The notes below the pieces were generated by a model. It ran no database searches. It worked only from the letters and a program-made list of their open reading frames with translations, and was not told where the DNA came from. Below, piece after piece: positions 30,278 through 38,650 of a stretch of DNA of 64,000 bases. The position numbers and the translations under genes are program-made. Each line of letters opens with the position of its first letter. Position 1 is the first letter of the stretch. Origin of the DNA: JANNPJ01 sp965200525 (GTDB lineage: Bacteria > Actinomycetota > Actinomycetes > Actinomycetales > Kineosporiaceae); assembly GCA_965200525.1 (NCBI GenBank), contig OZ241368.1, forward strand, positions 3,782,001-3,846,000, written 5' to 3'.

Positions 30278-30817
30278 ATGAACAGCATCCTGCGCGGCGT
30301 CCGGCCCCTCGACTACCTGCTCGCGATCGCTCTGACCGCGCTCGGCGTCGTCCTCATGATCGCGAACATGCAGGGCACGGACGGCACCACCCGGATCGAC
30401 TCCACCTCATGGGTGATGATCCCGCTGTTCGTGCTCGTGACCGCGCCGATCCTGTGGCGCCGGGCCAACCTCTGGGCCGTGCTCGCCGTCACTGCGGTGG
30501 CCCTCGCCGTTCACGATGTCGCGTTCGGCTGGGTCGTTCGCTGCGGGGCCGGCCTGCCCCTGGCATTCGCCCTGGCCTATGCGGTGGGCCGGCTGATGGT
30601 CGATCGCAAGCAGTCCTACGCCGGCCTGGCCGCGGTCGTCGGCCTGCAGTTCCTTGTGCTGGTGGTCGACTCGGCCGCAGGATTGGGCATCATCCCGTTC
30701 ACCGCGGTGATCTCGGCGGCGTTCTGGGGTGCTGGGCTCTACCTGCAGAAGCGCTCGACCGCCGGGCCGGCGCTCGAAGCCGGCACCGTCGCCGAGACCG
30801 CTGACACGTTCGCCTGA
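30278..30817 (+). CDS. Stand-alone membrane module related to the adjacent kinase's N-terminus
   Basis: A 179-residue protein with about five membrane helices (for example YLLAIALTALGVVLMIAN, WVMIPLFVLVTAPILW, LWAVLAVTAVALAVHDVAFG). It parallels the N-terminal part of the following protein: both have VRPLDYLLA/IRPIDTVMA, DSTSWVMIPLF/DSQSWLQLPLF and the shared VRCGAGLPL. It therefore looks like a duplicated sensory module lacking a kinase part. The ATG at 30278 follows GAAGGAGAGTCCACG. Confidence 0.8.
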   Translation: MNSILRGVRPLDYLLAIALTALGVVLMIANMQGTDGTTRIDSTSWVMIPLFVLVTAPILWRRANLWAVLAVTAVALAVHDVAFGWVVRCGAGLPLAFALAYAVGRLMVDRKQSYAGLAAVVGLQFLVLVVDSAAGLGIIPFTAVISAAFWGAGLYLQKRSTAGPALEAGTVAETADTFA

Positions 30818-30857
30818 GCCGACCGACCGAGCTGAGACTGTGACCCAGGAGGTCGAC

Positions 30858-31415
30858 ATGAGGTCGCGAGTGATGCCGGGGATCCGCCCGATCGACACCG
30901 TGATGGCGGGGATCCTCGGCGTGCTCGCGGCGGTCCTGGCCGTGATGAACATCGAGAACACGGACACCACGATCCGGGTCGACTCCCAGTCCTGGCTGCA
31001 GCTGCCCCTGTTCGTGGCCACCGTGCTTCCGCTGCTGTGGTGGCGGCGCAGCCTGGTAGCGGTACTGCTGGCCTCGTGCGGCCTGATGCTGGTGCACCTG
31101 CTCACCTTCGGGCACCTGGTGCGGTGCGGGGCCGGGCTGCCGCTGGTGTTCGTCCTGGCCTTCTTGTGCGGGCTGGCCGCGGTCGGTCAGGCCGAGCGGC
31201 TCGCGGACCTGGGGCTGACCCTGGTGCTCTCGGCGCTGGTGCTCGCGTGGGACACGGCGGCCGGCCCGGAACTGCTGCCGGTGGTGGCCCTGATCGCGGC
31301 CGGCCTGTACGGGATCGGCCGGGTGGTGGCCCATAGGGGGCCCTGGGTCAGGAGCTTCGCCGGCGCAACGAGGACCTTCGGCTGCTGCGTGACGAGCGGG
31401 CCGCCCTCGAGGTGA
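30858..31415 (+). CDS. N-terminal membrane fragment of a probably frameshifted histidine-kinase-like protein
   Basis: 185 residues with about five membrane helices up to residue ~158 (VVAHRG), then 25 residues (starting PWVRSFAGATRTFG) that do not look like any continuation. If one G is added to the G-run at 31336-31340, translation continues as ALGQELRRRNEDLRLLRDER, a kinase-type signalling helix, straight into the next frame. The natural protein would then be ~378 residues (30858-31993). The ATG at 30858 follows CAGGAGGTCGAC. The present stop overlaps the GTG of the next frame as GTGA, so a genuine two-gene arrangement cannot be excluded. Confidence 0.7.
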   Translation: MRSRVMPGIRPIDTVMAGILGVLAAVLAVMNIENTDTTIRVDSQSWLQLPLFVATVLPLLWWRRSLVAVLLASCGLMLVHLLTFGHLVRCGAGLPLVFVLAFLCGLAAVGQAERLADLGLTLVLSALVLAWDTAAGPELLPVVALIAAGLYGIGRVVAHRGPWVRSFAGATRTFGCCVTSGPPSR

Positions 31416-31993
31416 GCGACGACCGGGCCCAGCTCTCGGCCCGCCTGGAGACGCTGCTCGAAGCCCGGCTCAGCCAGCTGGCGGACGCGGCCGAGCAGGG
31501 GACGCACGCCGACCCGGCGGTAGCGCAGGCCCTGCTGGTCAGCCTCGAGGACAGCAGCCGGCAGACCCTGGGCGACATGCGTGAGATCGTCGGGCAGTTG
31601 CGCGGCGGAGAGGTGGCGCTGGCCCCTGCGCCGTCGGTGGCCCACCTGGACGCCCTGCTCGCCCGGCACATGAACGGCGGATCGCGGCTGCAGGTCAGCG
31701 GCGATCCGCGGGTGCTGCCGGCCAGTGTCGAGCTGTCGGCCTACCGGATCGTCGAGCACCTGGTCACCGCCCTGGCCGACAAGCCGTCGGCCCGAGTCGG
31801 CGTCACCATGACGTTCTCGCCCGACGCCCTGGAGATCCTGGTGGCCGGTGCGGTGTCCAAGGGGGCCGACCTGCGCGGCGCAGCCGCCCGGGCCCGGGAG
31901 CGGGCCCTGCTGCACGCCGGGTCCTTGGACCTGAAGGTGTCGCGCGGGCAGGCCCGGGTACTGGCTCACCTGCCCGTTCTCGGCGGCGCCTGA
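31412..31993 (+). CDS. Degenerate histidine-kinase C-terminal part
   Basis: 193 residues that resemble the dimerisation and ATPase part of NarL-type kinases, but the phosphoacceptor His is missing (LSARLETLLEARLSQLADAA where the H-box should be), and the N- and G-boxes of the ATPase domain are not recognisable. ELSAYRIVEHLVTALAD and ARERALLHAGSLDLKVSRGQ are the remaining landmarks. It is most likely the C-terminal half of the preceding protein, separated by a one-base deletion, and a pseudokinase partner of the active kinase that starts 3 bases after its stop. Confidence 0.7.
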   Translation: MSDDRAQLSARLETLLEARLSQLADAAEQGTHADPAVAQALLVSLEDSSRQTLGDMREIVGQLRGGEVALAPAPSVAHLDALLARHMNGGSRLQVSGDPRVLPASVELSAYRIVEHLVTALADKPSARVGVTMTFSPDALEILVAGAVSKGADLRGAAARARERALLHAGSLDLKVSRGQARVLAHLPVLGGA

Positions 31994-31996
31994 ACC

Positions 31997-33133
31997 ATGG
32001 AGCGCTGGCGGGCGCTGGCCTGGCGCTACCAGGAACTGCCGATCGCGCTGGCCGCGCTGGCGGTCACCATCATCCCGCTGGTGGTGGACGGCGGTGCCCA
32101 CGGGGCGGGGCAGTGGGCCGGGGCCGCCTGCACCGTCGCCGGTGCCCTCGGCCTGACCCTGTGGCGTCGGTACGCGCTCGCGGTCCTGCTGATCGGGCCG
32201 GTCCTGATCCTGGTCAGTGCCTTCACCGGGCCGGAGCCGAGCAACTTCGTCCTGCCGGTGTTGCTGGCCTACGCGGCCCTGGCCGCCGAGCAGTTCAGTG
32301 GCCGGGCGGCCTGGCTGTCAGCAGCGGGCTGCACGGTGTACGTCCTGGCGCTGTACGCCGTCACGGGCGACAGCAGCCCCGGCTTCCTCGTCCTGGTTGC
32401 GCCCGGCTTCGTGGCCGGTACGGCGCTGCGCCTGCGCCGGGAGACGGCCGAGGAGCTGGCCGAGCGTGGCCGCGAACTGGAGGCCGAGCGGGAATTGTTC
32501 GCCGAACTGTCGGTCCGCAACGAGCGGGCCCGGATCGCCGGCGAGCTGCACGACATCGTCGGGCACGTGCTGACCGTGATGGTGGTGCAGGCGGCCGCCG
32601 GTCAGCGGCTGGCCGCGTCCTCGCCCGAGGCGGCCGCGCAGTCACTGAAAGTGATTGCCGAGTCCGCGCGCCAGGGGCGGGCCGATCTGCTGCGTCTGAT
32701 CGATCTGCTGGCCGGGGCCGAGGTGGCCAGCCCGGACCTGTCGCTGGTCGACGAGGTCGTCAACCAGGCGGCCCGTAGCGGGCTGCGGGTCACCTGCCGG
32801 CTTGAGGGCACCCGCGAGGGATTGGGCTCGCAGGCTGCTCACGCGGCGTTCCGGGTGGTCCAGGAGAGCCTGACCAACGCGCTACGACACGCCCCGGGCG
32901 CGGAGGTCCGGGTGCTGATCCGCAGCGAGGCCGGCGGGCGCGCGGTCACCGTTCGGGTGGAGAACGACCCGCCCCCCCAGCCTGCCGGGACGACTGAGGA
33001 TCAACCCGGTCTCGTCGGCACCGGGCGCGGCCTGCTGGGCCTGCGCGAGCGGGTGTTCGCCCTGGGTGGTTCCTTCTCGGCCGGGCCGGTTCCTCGCGGT
33101 GGCTGGCTGGTCGAGGCGCACCTGTTCAGCTGA
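31997..33133 (+). CDS. Sensor histidine kinase (NarL/DesK type)
   Basis: A 378-residue membrane kinase. About four to five helices fill residues 15-145, then a coiled stretch (RRETAEELAERGRELEAERE) leads to the HisKA_3 box ARIAGELHDIVGHVLTVMVV with the phosphoacceptor H185. The ATPase domain has the N-box FRVVQESLTNALRHAPG and a G-box at VGTGRGLLGLRERVFALGGS. It should phosphorylate the divergent NarL-type regulator at 29436-30182. It lies directly after the degenerate kinase, suggesting a heteromeric sensor. Confidence 0.92.
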   Translation: MERWRALAWRYQELPIALAALAVTIIPLVVDGGAHGAGQWAGAACTVAGALGLTLWRRYALAVLLIGPVLILVSAFTGPEPSNFVLPVLLAYAALAAEQFSGRAAWLSAAGCTVYVLALYAVTGDSSPGFLVLVAPGFVAGTALRLRRETAEELAERGRELEAERELFAELSVRNERARIAGELHDIVGHVLTVMVVQAAAGQRLAASSPEAAAQSLKVIAESARQGRADLLRLIDLLAGAEVASPDLSLVDEVVNQAARSGLRVTCRLEGTREGLGSQAAHAAFRVVQESLTNALRHAPGAEVRVLIRSEAGGRAVTVRVENDPPPQPAGTTEDQPGLVGTGRGLLGLRERVFALGGSFSAGPVPRGGWLVEAHLFS

Positions 33134-33143
33134 ACCGGCAGGG

Positions 33144-33695
33144 TCAGGACCGGATCGCCTCGGCCACGGCACTGAGGTCGTTGTTGAACTGGTGGTCGCG
33201 CCCGGGCAGGAGGTGCACCTGGGCCTGCGGGATCGCCCGGGCGTACAGGTCGGCGTGCGCGGGCGGGGCGGTATCGTCGTCCTGGCCGTGAAAGACCTGG
33301 ATCGGCACTCCCTGCGGCAGCCGGGCGCCGAGGTCATCGGTCAGCTCGAACTCCTCGCCGGGCCAGCCGCCCGCACCCACGAACGGGGCCGAGACGAGCA
33401 CGATCGCGCCGAGTGCGCGGCCCGGCGGCTGTTCGGCGAGCGTGTTGACCAGGATCGGTGCGCCCAGGGAGTGCGCTACGAGCACCGCGCCGTCCTCCAG
33501 GGTGTCGATCTCGGCCCGGATCGCTGCGCTCCAGCGGGAGTAGGCCGGATCGTCCTCGTCGGGCATCCGCGGGTAGTACACCTCGAAACCGTCGCCGAGC
33601 CCGCGTTCCAGGCTCTCGACCAGCTGGTTGTCCCACTCGTCGTGCACGCCCGCGCCGCCGCCCTGAATGAACAGGATCTGCTTGGTGCCGGTCAT
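33144..33695 (-). CDS. Small alpha/beta hydrolase (RBBP9/YdeN-like)
   Basis: A 183-residue serine hydrolase. The nucleophile is in AVLVAHSLGAPILV (AHSLG elbow), the acid in VFHGQDDDTAPP and the histidine in LPGRDHQFNND, a complete triad in the correct order. Substrate unknown. The ATG at 33695 follows GTGAGGAGAGACCGAG. It starts 12 bases after the DoxX stop and the two form an operon; it is convergent with the kinase gene. Confidence 0.85.
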   Translation of the reverse strand: MTGTKQILFIQGGGAGVHDEWDNQLVESLERGLGDGFEVYYPRMPDEDDPAYSRWSAAIRAEIDTLEDGAVLVAHSLGAPILVNTLAEQPPGRALGAIVLVSAPFVGAGGWPGEEFELTDDLGARLPQGVPIQVFHGQDDDTAPPAHADLYARAIPQAQVHLLPGRDHQFNNDLSAVAEAIRS

Positions 33696-33707
33696 CTCGG
33701 TCTCTCC

Positions 33708-34148
33708 TCACTTCGTCCGGGTGGACCACCAGGCCCAGGCGACCAGCAGGGGCTGGCCCAGCAGGCGCAGCGCGCGCTTGCGGTCGGTGTCGAGGCCGAA
33801 GGCGTCGCGCCGCTGGCGGTACTGGGCGATGTTGCCGGGAAACACGGCGATGAAGAACAGGGCCGCACCCGCGCCGATCAGCCGCCGGCGGCCGGCCGGA
33901 GCCAGGGCGACCGTGGTGCCCAGGGCGATCTCCACGACGCCGGACGCCAGCACAACGGCATCGGGGTCGACCGGGACCCACGGCGGCACCTGGGCCTGGA
34001 AGTCGCGCCGGGCGAAGGTGAGGTGGCTGGTTCCGGCGAACACCAGCATGGCTCCGAGCAGCCCCCGGGCGGCCTGCCGGGCCCCGTCGGGCCGAGCCGT
34101 ACCGGGATGGATGCTGAGGGTGGCGGTCGACTGGCTCATGCACTTCAT
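33708..34148 (-). CDS. DoxX-like membrane protein
   Basis: A 146-residue protein with four membrane helices: GLLGAMLVFAGTSHLTFARR, AVVLASGVVEIALGTTVALA, LIGAGAALFFIAVFPGNIAQ and a C-terminal LGQPLLVAWAWW. This is the DoxX/DoxD-like layout; actinobacterial members are linked to redox homeostasis. A start at MSQST (34139) is also possible. First gene of the DoxX-hydrolase pair, divergent from the DGPF/ECF42 operon. Confidence 0.8.
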   Translation of the reverse strand: MKCMSQSTATLSIHPGTARPDGARQAARGLLGAMLVFAGTSHLTFARRDFQAQVPPWVPVDPDAVVLASGVVEIALGTTVALAPAGRRRLIGAGAALFFIAVFPGNIAQYRQRRDAFGLDTDRKRALRLLGQPLLVAWAWWSTRTK

Positions 34149-34243
34149 GATGCCCGCCAGGGGTCTGGGTGCCAGCCGAGGACCGGCCTGCGACCGCCTC
34201 GACCCGGCCGGATGAAAAAGAAATCAGAAAATGTGGACGGCGA

Positions 34244-34270
34244 TGTCGAGAACCCGCGACCGGCTCCGTC
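34244..34270 (+). promoter_or_regulatory. Candidate ECF42-type promoter
   Basis: TGTCGA (34244-34249), a 17-base spacer, and CGTC (34267-34270) lie upstream of the DGPF protein gene. From memory, the described ECF42 target motif is TGTCGA at -35 and CG(A/T)C at -10, so this would be the autoregulated promoter of the sigma factor encoded two genes downstream. The leader to the start codon would be about 45 bases. Confidence 0.55.
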
Positions 34271-34322
34271 CCTGCCTCGAACGCGACCACAATGGGCCGC
34301 ACCAGTACGAAGGAGAACCACG

Positions 34323-34730
34323 ATGGCCAAGTACCTGCTGCTCAAGCACTACCGCGGCGCCCCGGCGGGCCTCAACGACGTCCCCATGGACCAGTGGACG
34401 CCGCAGGAGGTCTCGGATCACATCCAGTTCATGCGCGACTGGGCCGCCCGCCTCGAGGGCACCGGCGAGTTCGTCGACGGCCAGGCGCTGGCCCCGGAGG
34501 GCACGTTCGTCCGGTACGACGGCGAGGGTCGCCCGCCGATCACCGACGGCCCGTTCGCCGAGACCAAGGACCTCATCGCCGGCTGGATGATCATCGACGT
34601 CGACAGCACCGAGCGCGCTCACGAGCTGGCCGGAGACCTGTCGGCCGCTCCCGGGGCCGGGGGCAAGCCGATCCACGAGTGGATCGAGGTGCGCCCGTTC
34701 CTGGCCGAGCCGCCCACCATCACGGAGTGA
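34323..34730 (+). CDS. DGPF-domain (YCII-related) protein
   Basis: A 135-residue YCII-fold protein with the defining motif ITDGPFAETKDLIAGWMIID and the N-terminal KYLLLKHYRG. Proteins of this kind are the standard neighbours and regulon members of ECF42 sigma factors; their biochemical role is unclear. The ATG at 34323 follows GAAGGAGAACCACG, which decides the start although the frame is open for 1.2 kb upstream. Its TGA overlaps the sigma GTG by 4 bases (34727-34730). Confidence 0.88.
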   Translation: MAKYLLLKHYRGAPAGLNDVPMDQWTPQEVSDHIQFMRDWAARLEGTGEFVDGQALAPEGTFVRYDGEGRPPITDGPFAETKDLIAGWMIIDVDSTERAHELAGDLSAAPGAGGKPIHEWIEVRPFLAEPPTITE

Positions 34731-35884
34731 GCTCTCCGGTGGACGAGGTCCTGCTGCGCAGCCTCACCCCCAGCGTGCTCGCGATCCTCGTCCGCCGCGG
34801 AGCCGACTTCGCGGCGGCCGAGGACGCCGTGCAGGAGGCGCTGGTCGAGGCGGTCCGGGTGTGGCCGGCCCAGGCGCCGCAGGACCCGAAGGGCTGGCTG
34901 ATCACCGTGGCCTGGCGCCGGTTCCTCGACGCGACCCGTTCGGACGCCGCCCGGCGCCGGCGGGAGGACCTCACCGACGAGGAGCCGGGGCCCGGCCCGG
35001 CCAGCGCCGTGGACGACACGCTGCAGCTGTACTTCCTGTGCGCCCACCCCTCGCTCACGGCCTCGTCGGCGGTCGCGCTCACCTTGCGCGCCGTCGGGGG
35101 GCTGAGCACCCGCCAGATCGCCCAGGCCTACCTGGTGCCCGAGGCGACCATGGCTCAGCGGATCAGCCGGGCCAAGCGCACCGTCTCCGGCGTCCGGTTC
35201 GACTCGCCCGGCGACGTCGCCACCGTGCTGCGCGTGCTGTATCTGGTGTTCAACGAGGGGTACTCCGGCGACGTCGACCTGGCGGCCGAGGCCGTCCGGC
35301 TGACCCGGCAGCTCGCGGCCGCGATCGAGCACCCCGAGGTGGCCGGGCTGCTGGCCCTGATGCTGCTGCATCACGCCCGGCGCGGGGCCCGGACCACGCC
35401 CGACGGGAGCCTGGTGCCGCTGGCCGAGCAGGACCGCGGCCGCTGGGACCGAGCGCTGATCGCCGAGGGCGTCCAGATCCTGCAGGCGGCCCTGGCCCGG
35501 GACCGGCTGGGGGAGTTCCAGGCCCAGGCCGCGATCGCGGCCCTGCACGCCGATGCCCTGGCCGCCGAGGAGACCGACTGGGTGCAGATCGTCGAGTGGT
35601 ACGACGAGTTGGTGCGCCTGACCGACAGCCCGGTCGTGCGGCTCAACCGGGCCGTGGCCGTGGGGGAGGCCGACGGGCCGCGGGCCGGCCTGGCCGCGCT
35701 CGCGACCCTCGACGAGTCGCTGCCGCGGCACACCGCGGTGGCGGCGTACCTGCACGAACGCGACGGTGACCTGCGGTCGGCGGCCCGGCTCTACGCCGAG
35801 GCCGCCCACCGGGCCCCCAACCTGGCCGAGCGCGAGCACCTGACCCGCCAGGCCGCCCGGCTCAACGCCGAACGGCCCCGCTGA
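34727..35884 (+). CDS. ECF42-type RNA polymerase sigma factor with C-terminal extension
   Basis: A 385-residue sigma factor. Region 2 (about 10-75: ADFAAAEDAVQEALVEAVRV, QDPKGWLITVAWRRFLDATR) and region 4 (about 110-160: GLSTRQIAQAYLVPEATMAQ, RISRAKRT) form the ECF core, followed by a ~200-residue helical, TPR-like extension (VLRVLYLVFNEGYSG, VRLNRAVAVGEADGP, DLRSAARLYAEAAHRAPN) diagnostic of ECF42. No anti-sigma factor is adjacent; activity is thought to depend on the extension. GTG start at 34727, overlapping the DGPF gene. Confidence 0.9.
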   Translation: MSSPVDEVLLRSLTPSVLAILVRRGADFAAAEDAVQEALVEAVRVWPAQAPQDPKGWLITVAWRRFLDATRSDAARRRREDLTDEEPGPGPASAVDDTLQLYFLCAHPSLTASSAVALTLRAVGGLSTRQIAQAYLVPEATMAQRISRAKRTVSGVRFDSPGDVATVLRVLYLVFNEGYSGDVDLAAEAVRLTRQLAAAIEHPEVAGLLALMLLHHARRGARTTPDGSLVPLAEQDRGRWDRALIAEGVQILQAALARDRLGEFQAQAAIAALHADALAAEETDWVQIVEWYDELVRLTDSPVVRLNRAVAVGEADGPRAGLAALATLDESLPRHTAVAAYLHERDGDLRSAARLYAEAAHRAPNLAEREHLTRQAARLNAERPR

Positions 35885-35914
35885 CCCGGGATCGTGCGGC
35901 CGGCCCGGCCCGGC

Positions 35915-36607
35915 TCAGGCCGCGGCGAGGTAAGCGGCAACGATCTTGCGGATCGTGCTCTTGTCCGGGGAGAAGACCAGCACGACGTCGGCGTGGTTGC
36001 GGAACACCCCGGCATTGACACCGATGCCCTCGGGGTCGTCGGCCATCAGCAACCGGACGCCGGCGACGGTCTTGGACGTCGTCGCCCGGCCGTGAACCAG
36101 GGCCGTCGCCATCCGGGAGGCGAGACCGTTCAAGGCCGGATCGCCGGCCCGGGACGGGTCCATCCGGACCAGCTCGAGCGAGGCGGTCGGCATCGCGTTC
36201 GGGCTGTTCCCCTTGGCCACGGCGACCAGGGCCACGCCGTGAATCTTGGGCTGCTTGGAGACTTTCGGCAGTGTGATCGGGTCGCGCTGCTCGACGTCCA
36301 GGTAGGAGAAGCCGTTCAGCACCGGCAAGGCGCTGGTCGGGATCGGCGGATACTTCGAGGCTGCGCTCGTGCTACTCGATCCGGTGCCGGGCACGTAGGT
36401 CACGGACGCCTTGGTGTCGGTGCTGACGGCGGCGGCCGGGGTGCTGGTCGGGTCGTCCGGCGGGGCGGTGAACACCGGCAGCGGCGGCTCTCCGGTGTCC
36501 AGTTGGCCGGCGCCGCCGCACGCGCTCAGCCCGGTCGCCCCGGCCAGCAGTGCGACCAGCAGGGCCGTCAGGGTGGTGCTCTTCAGACCTGTCACGGAGC
36601 CAACCAT
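35915..36607 (-). CDS. Putative lipoprotein, unknown
   Basis: A 230-residue exported protein. The signal sequence ends at LSAC (C30), a typical lipobox; a Pro/Thr/Ser-rich low-complexity stretch follows (about 36-85), and the last 140 residues form a compact mixed domain (VSKQPKIHGVALVAVAKGNS, NHADVVLVFSPDKSTIRKIV). No family is recognised. It is convergent with the ECF42 gene and divergent from the alpha/beta hydrolase. No clear ribosome site is seen before the ATG at 36607. Confidence 0.75.
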   Translation of the reverse strand: MVGSVTGLKSTTLTALLVALLAGATGLSACGGAGQLDTGEPPLPVFTAPPDDPTSTPAAAVSTDTKASVTYVPGTGSSSTSAASKYPPIPTSALPVLNGFSYLDVEQRDPITLPKVSKQPKIHGVALVAVAKGNSPNAMPTASLELVRMDPSRAGDPALNGLASRMATALVHGRATTSKTVAGVRLLMADDPEGIGVNAGVFRNHADVVLVFSPDKSTIRKIVAAYLAAA

Positions 36608-36711
36608 GGTGTGCCCGAGACCATTCGCGCAATTAGTCCCATAAATGACACATTATGGTGTCAGTGCCGAGGCGGGCGGGGACCCGCCCCGGCGTCTGCT
36701 TCAATTCGTCG

Positions 36712-37509
36712 ATGCCACTCTCCGCGACGGTTCACGGGTCCGGCCGCCCGGTCGTTCTGCTCTCCGGGTTCGGCCTGGACGGCGCCGTCATGGCGGCCGC
36801 CTGCGAGCCGGCCTTCGCCCGAGCTGAGGCGAGCACCCGCGAGCCGGTCCGGCGGATCTACGTCGATCTGCCCGGCACCGGAGGCTCGGCCGGCGTCGAG
36901 CCCACCTCGGAAGCGGTGCTGGCCGCCGTCCGCCACACCGTCGCCGAACTGATCGGCGCCACCCCGTACTGCCTGGTCGGGCATTCCTACGGCGGCTACA
37001 TCGCAGCCGGGCTGGCCCGCCGCACCCCTTCCGGCGTGGCCGGGCTCCTCCTGGTCTGCTCCGGGGTGCGCATCCTTCCGGCCGACCGAGACCTGTCCGA
37101 CCTCGGATTGCCCCACACCGAACCCGGATGGCTGGACGGCGTCCCGCCAGACCTGCGCGAGCACTTCACCCAGGCCGTCGGCCGGCAGAACGCCGGCGTC
37201 GCCGGCCGGCTGTCCACGGCGTTCGCGCAACTCGGGCCGGTCGACGAGCCGTACCTGGACACTCTGCGCCGGGACGGTTACCAACTGGACGACGAGCGCT
37301 CGCCGGCCTCGTTCGCCGGCCCGGTCAGTCTGCTGGCCGGACGCAGCGACCGGATGGCCGGATACCGCGACGCGTTCGCCGCCCTGTCCGGGTATCCGCT
37401 CGGCAACTACACGGCGCTCGCGGGAACCGGGCACTATCTGCCTTTCGAACAACCTGATCCATTCGCCGGAGCCGTCCTTGACTGGCTGATCTCGACCAGC
37501 AGATCTTGA
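36712..37509 (+). CDS. Alpha/beta hydrolase
   Basis: A 265-residue hydrolase. RPVVLLSGFGLDGAVM opens the fold; the nucleophile elbow is LVGHSYGGYIAAG, the acid is in SLLAGRSDRMAG and the histidine in GTGHYLPFEQPD, a complete triad. Substrate unknown (esterase or C-C hydrolase). I start at MPLSATVHG (36712), close to the fold start; TTCAAT six bases before it could be a -10 element of a leaderless mRNA. The frame is open to 36655. Confidence 0.82.
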   Translation: MPLSATVHGSGRPVVLLSGFGLDGAVMAAACEPAFARAEASTREPVRRIYVDLPGTGGSAGVEPTSEAVLAAVRHTVAELIGATPYCLVGHSYGGYIAAGLARRTPSGVAGLLLVCSGVRILPADRDLSDLGLPHTEPGWLDGVPPDLREHFTQAVGRQNAGVAGRLSTAFAQLGPVDEPYLDTLRRDGYQLDDERSPASFAGPVSLLAGRSDRMAGYRDAFAALSGYPLGNYTALAGTGHYLPFEQPDPFAGAVLDWLISTSRS

Positions 37510-37639
37510 ACGCATCGCGGATGTGGATCACATGCTGGGGACCCTTAGACTGACCACGGTTTCATGCAGACCGAGGTGGGTCGCTGGGGGCGGGACAGCC
37601 TGGCATCCGTAAGGTTCGGGTGGCCGAGGAGGTGCCGGA

Positions 37640-38644
37640 GTGAGCGGGGCGAAACCGACCATCAACGACGTCGCGCAACGGGCCGGGGTCTCGCGCTCAG
37701 CGGTGTCGCGGGTGATGAACAACGAGCCGGGCGCTTCCGAACCGGTGCGGGCCCGGGTCCGGCAGGCGATGGCCGAGCTGGGATACGTGCCGGACCAGAC
37801 GGCACGGGCGCTGGCCTCCGGGCGGCAGCGCGCGGTGGACGTCGTGGCGATCACGAACGGCCCGGTGATCGGCTGGCTGGGGGCTCATCCGTACTACAGC
37901 CGGGTCCTGGCCGGCGCGATCTCCGCGTTGCAGGGCACCGACGTCCAGGTCCGGGTCCAGGCCCTGACCAGCCCCGGCGATCTCGATGCGGTGGACGCGA
38001 TCGCGGACGGCGCGACCGTCGGCGCGGTGCTGACCGACGTCCCGCCGGCCCTGGCGCTGCGATTCCAGCGGCGTTGCCCACGAGTCGTGTCGTTGGCCGC
38101 GACCTCGGCCTTGGTGCCGGCGATCGAGGCGGACAACGCCGGCGGCGCGTTCGCGGCCGTGCAGTTTCTGCATCGTCGGGGCCGCCGCCGGATCGCGGCC
38201 GTTCACGGGCCCGGGCACAGCGCGGACGCCCGTGACCGCCGGCGGGGTTATCTGCGGGCCATCGGGGAACTCGGCCTGCCGGAGATCAGCGACGGCGGGG
38301 ACTTCCGTCTCGAGGACGGTCTTGCGGCGGCCCAGCGCCTGCTGGCCGAGGATCCCGAGATCGACGCGATCGTCGTGTCCTGCGACCTGATGGCGGCCGG
38401 GGTGGTGCAGGCGATCACCGCGACCGGCCGCACGGTGCCGGACGACGTCAGCGTGGTCGGGTTCGACGACAGTGTGGCCGCCGTGTGCGCCAATCCACCG
38501 CTGACCACGATGCGCATCCCGGTGGAGGAGATGGCGGTCCGGGCGGTCCGGTTGCTGCTCGATGGCGTTGTCGCGCCCGGATTCCGGCAGACGTTCCCGG
38601 TCGAGCTGGTGGAGCGGGGCAGCACGGTTCGCCGAGGCGGCTGA
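37640..38644 (+). CDS. LacI-family transcriptional regulator
   Basis: A 334-residue regulator. N-terminal HTH and hinge are complete (TINDVAQRAGVSRSAVSRVM, ELGYVPDQTARALASGRQRA), followed by the type I periplasmic-binding-like ligand domain (VVAITNGPVIGWLGAHPYYS; DDVSVVGFDDSVAAVCANPP near the end). The ligand is probably a sugar. The GTG at 37640 follows GAGGAGGTGCCG. It is convergent with a Set-like MFS transporter gene, with only 6 bases between the stops. Confidence 0.92.
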   Translation: MSGAKPTINDVAQRAGVSRSAVSRVMNNEPGASEPVRARVRQAMAELGYVPDQTARALASGRQRAVDVVAITNGPVIGWLGAHPYYSRVLAGAISALQGTDVQVRVQALTSPGDLDAVDAIADGATVGAVLTDVPPALALRFQRRCPRVVSLAATSALVPAIEADNAGGAFAAVQFLHRRGRRRIAAVHGPGHSADARDRRRGYLRAIGELGLPEISDGGDFRLEDGLAAAQRLLAEDPEIDAIVVSCDLMAAGVVQAITATGRTVPDDVSVVGFDDSVAAVCANPPLTTMRIPVEEMAVRAVRLLLDGVVAPGFRQTFPVELVERGSTVRRGG

Positions 38645-38650
38645 ACCGGG

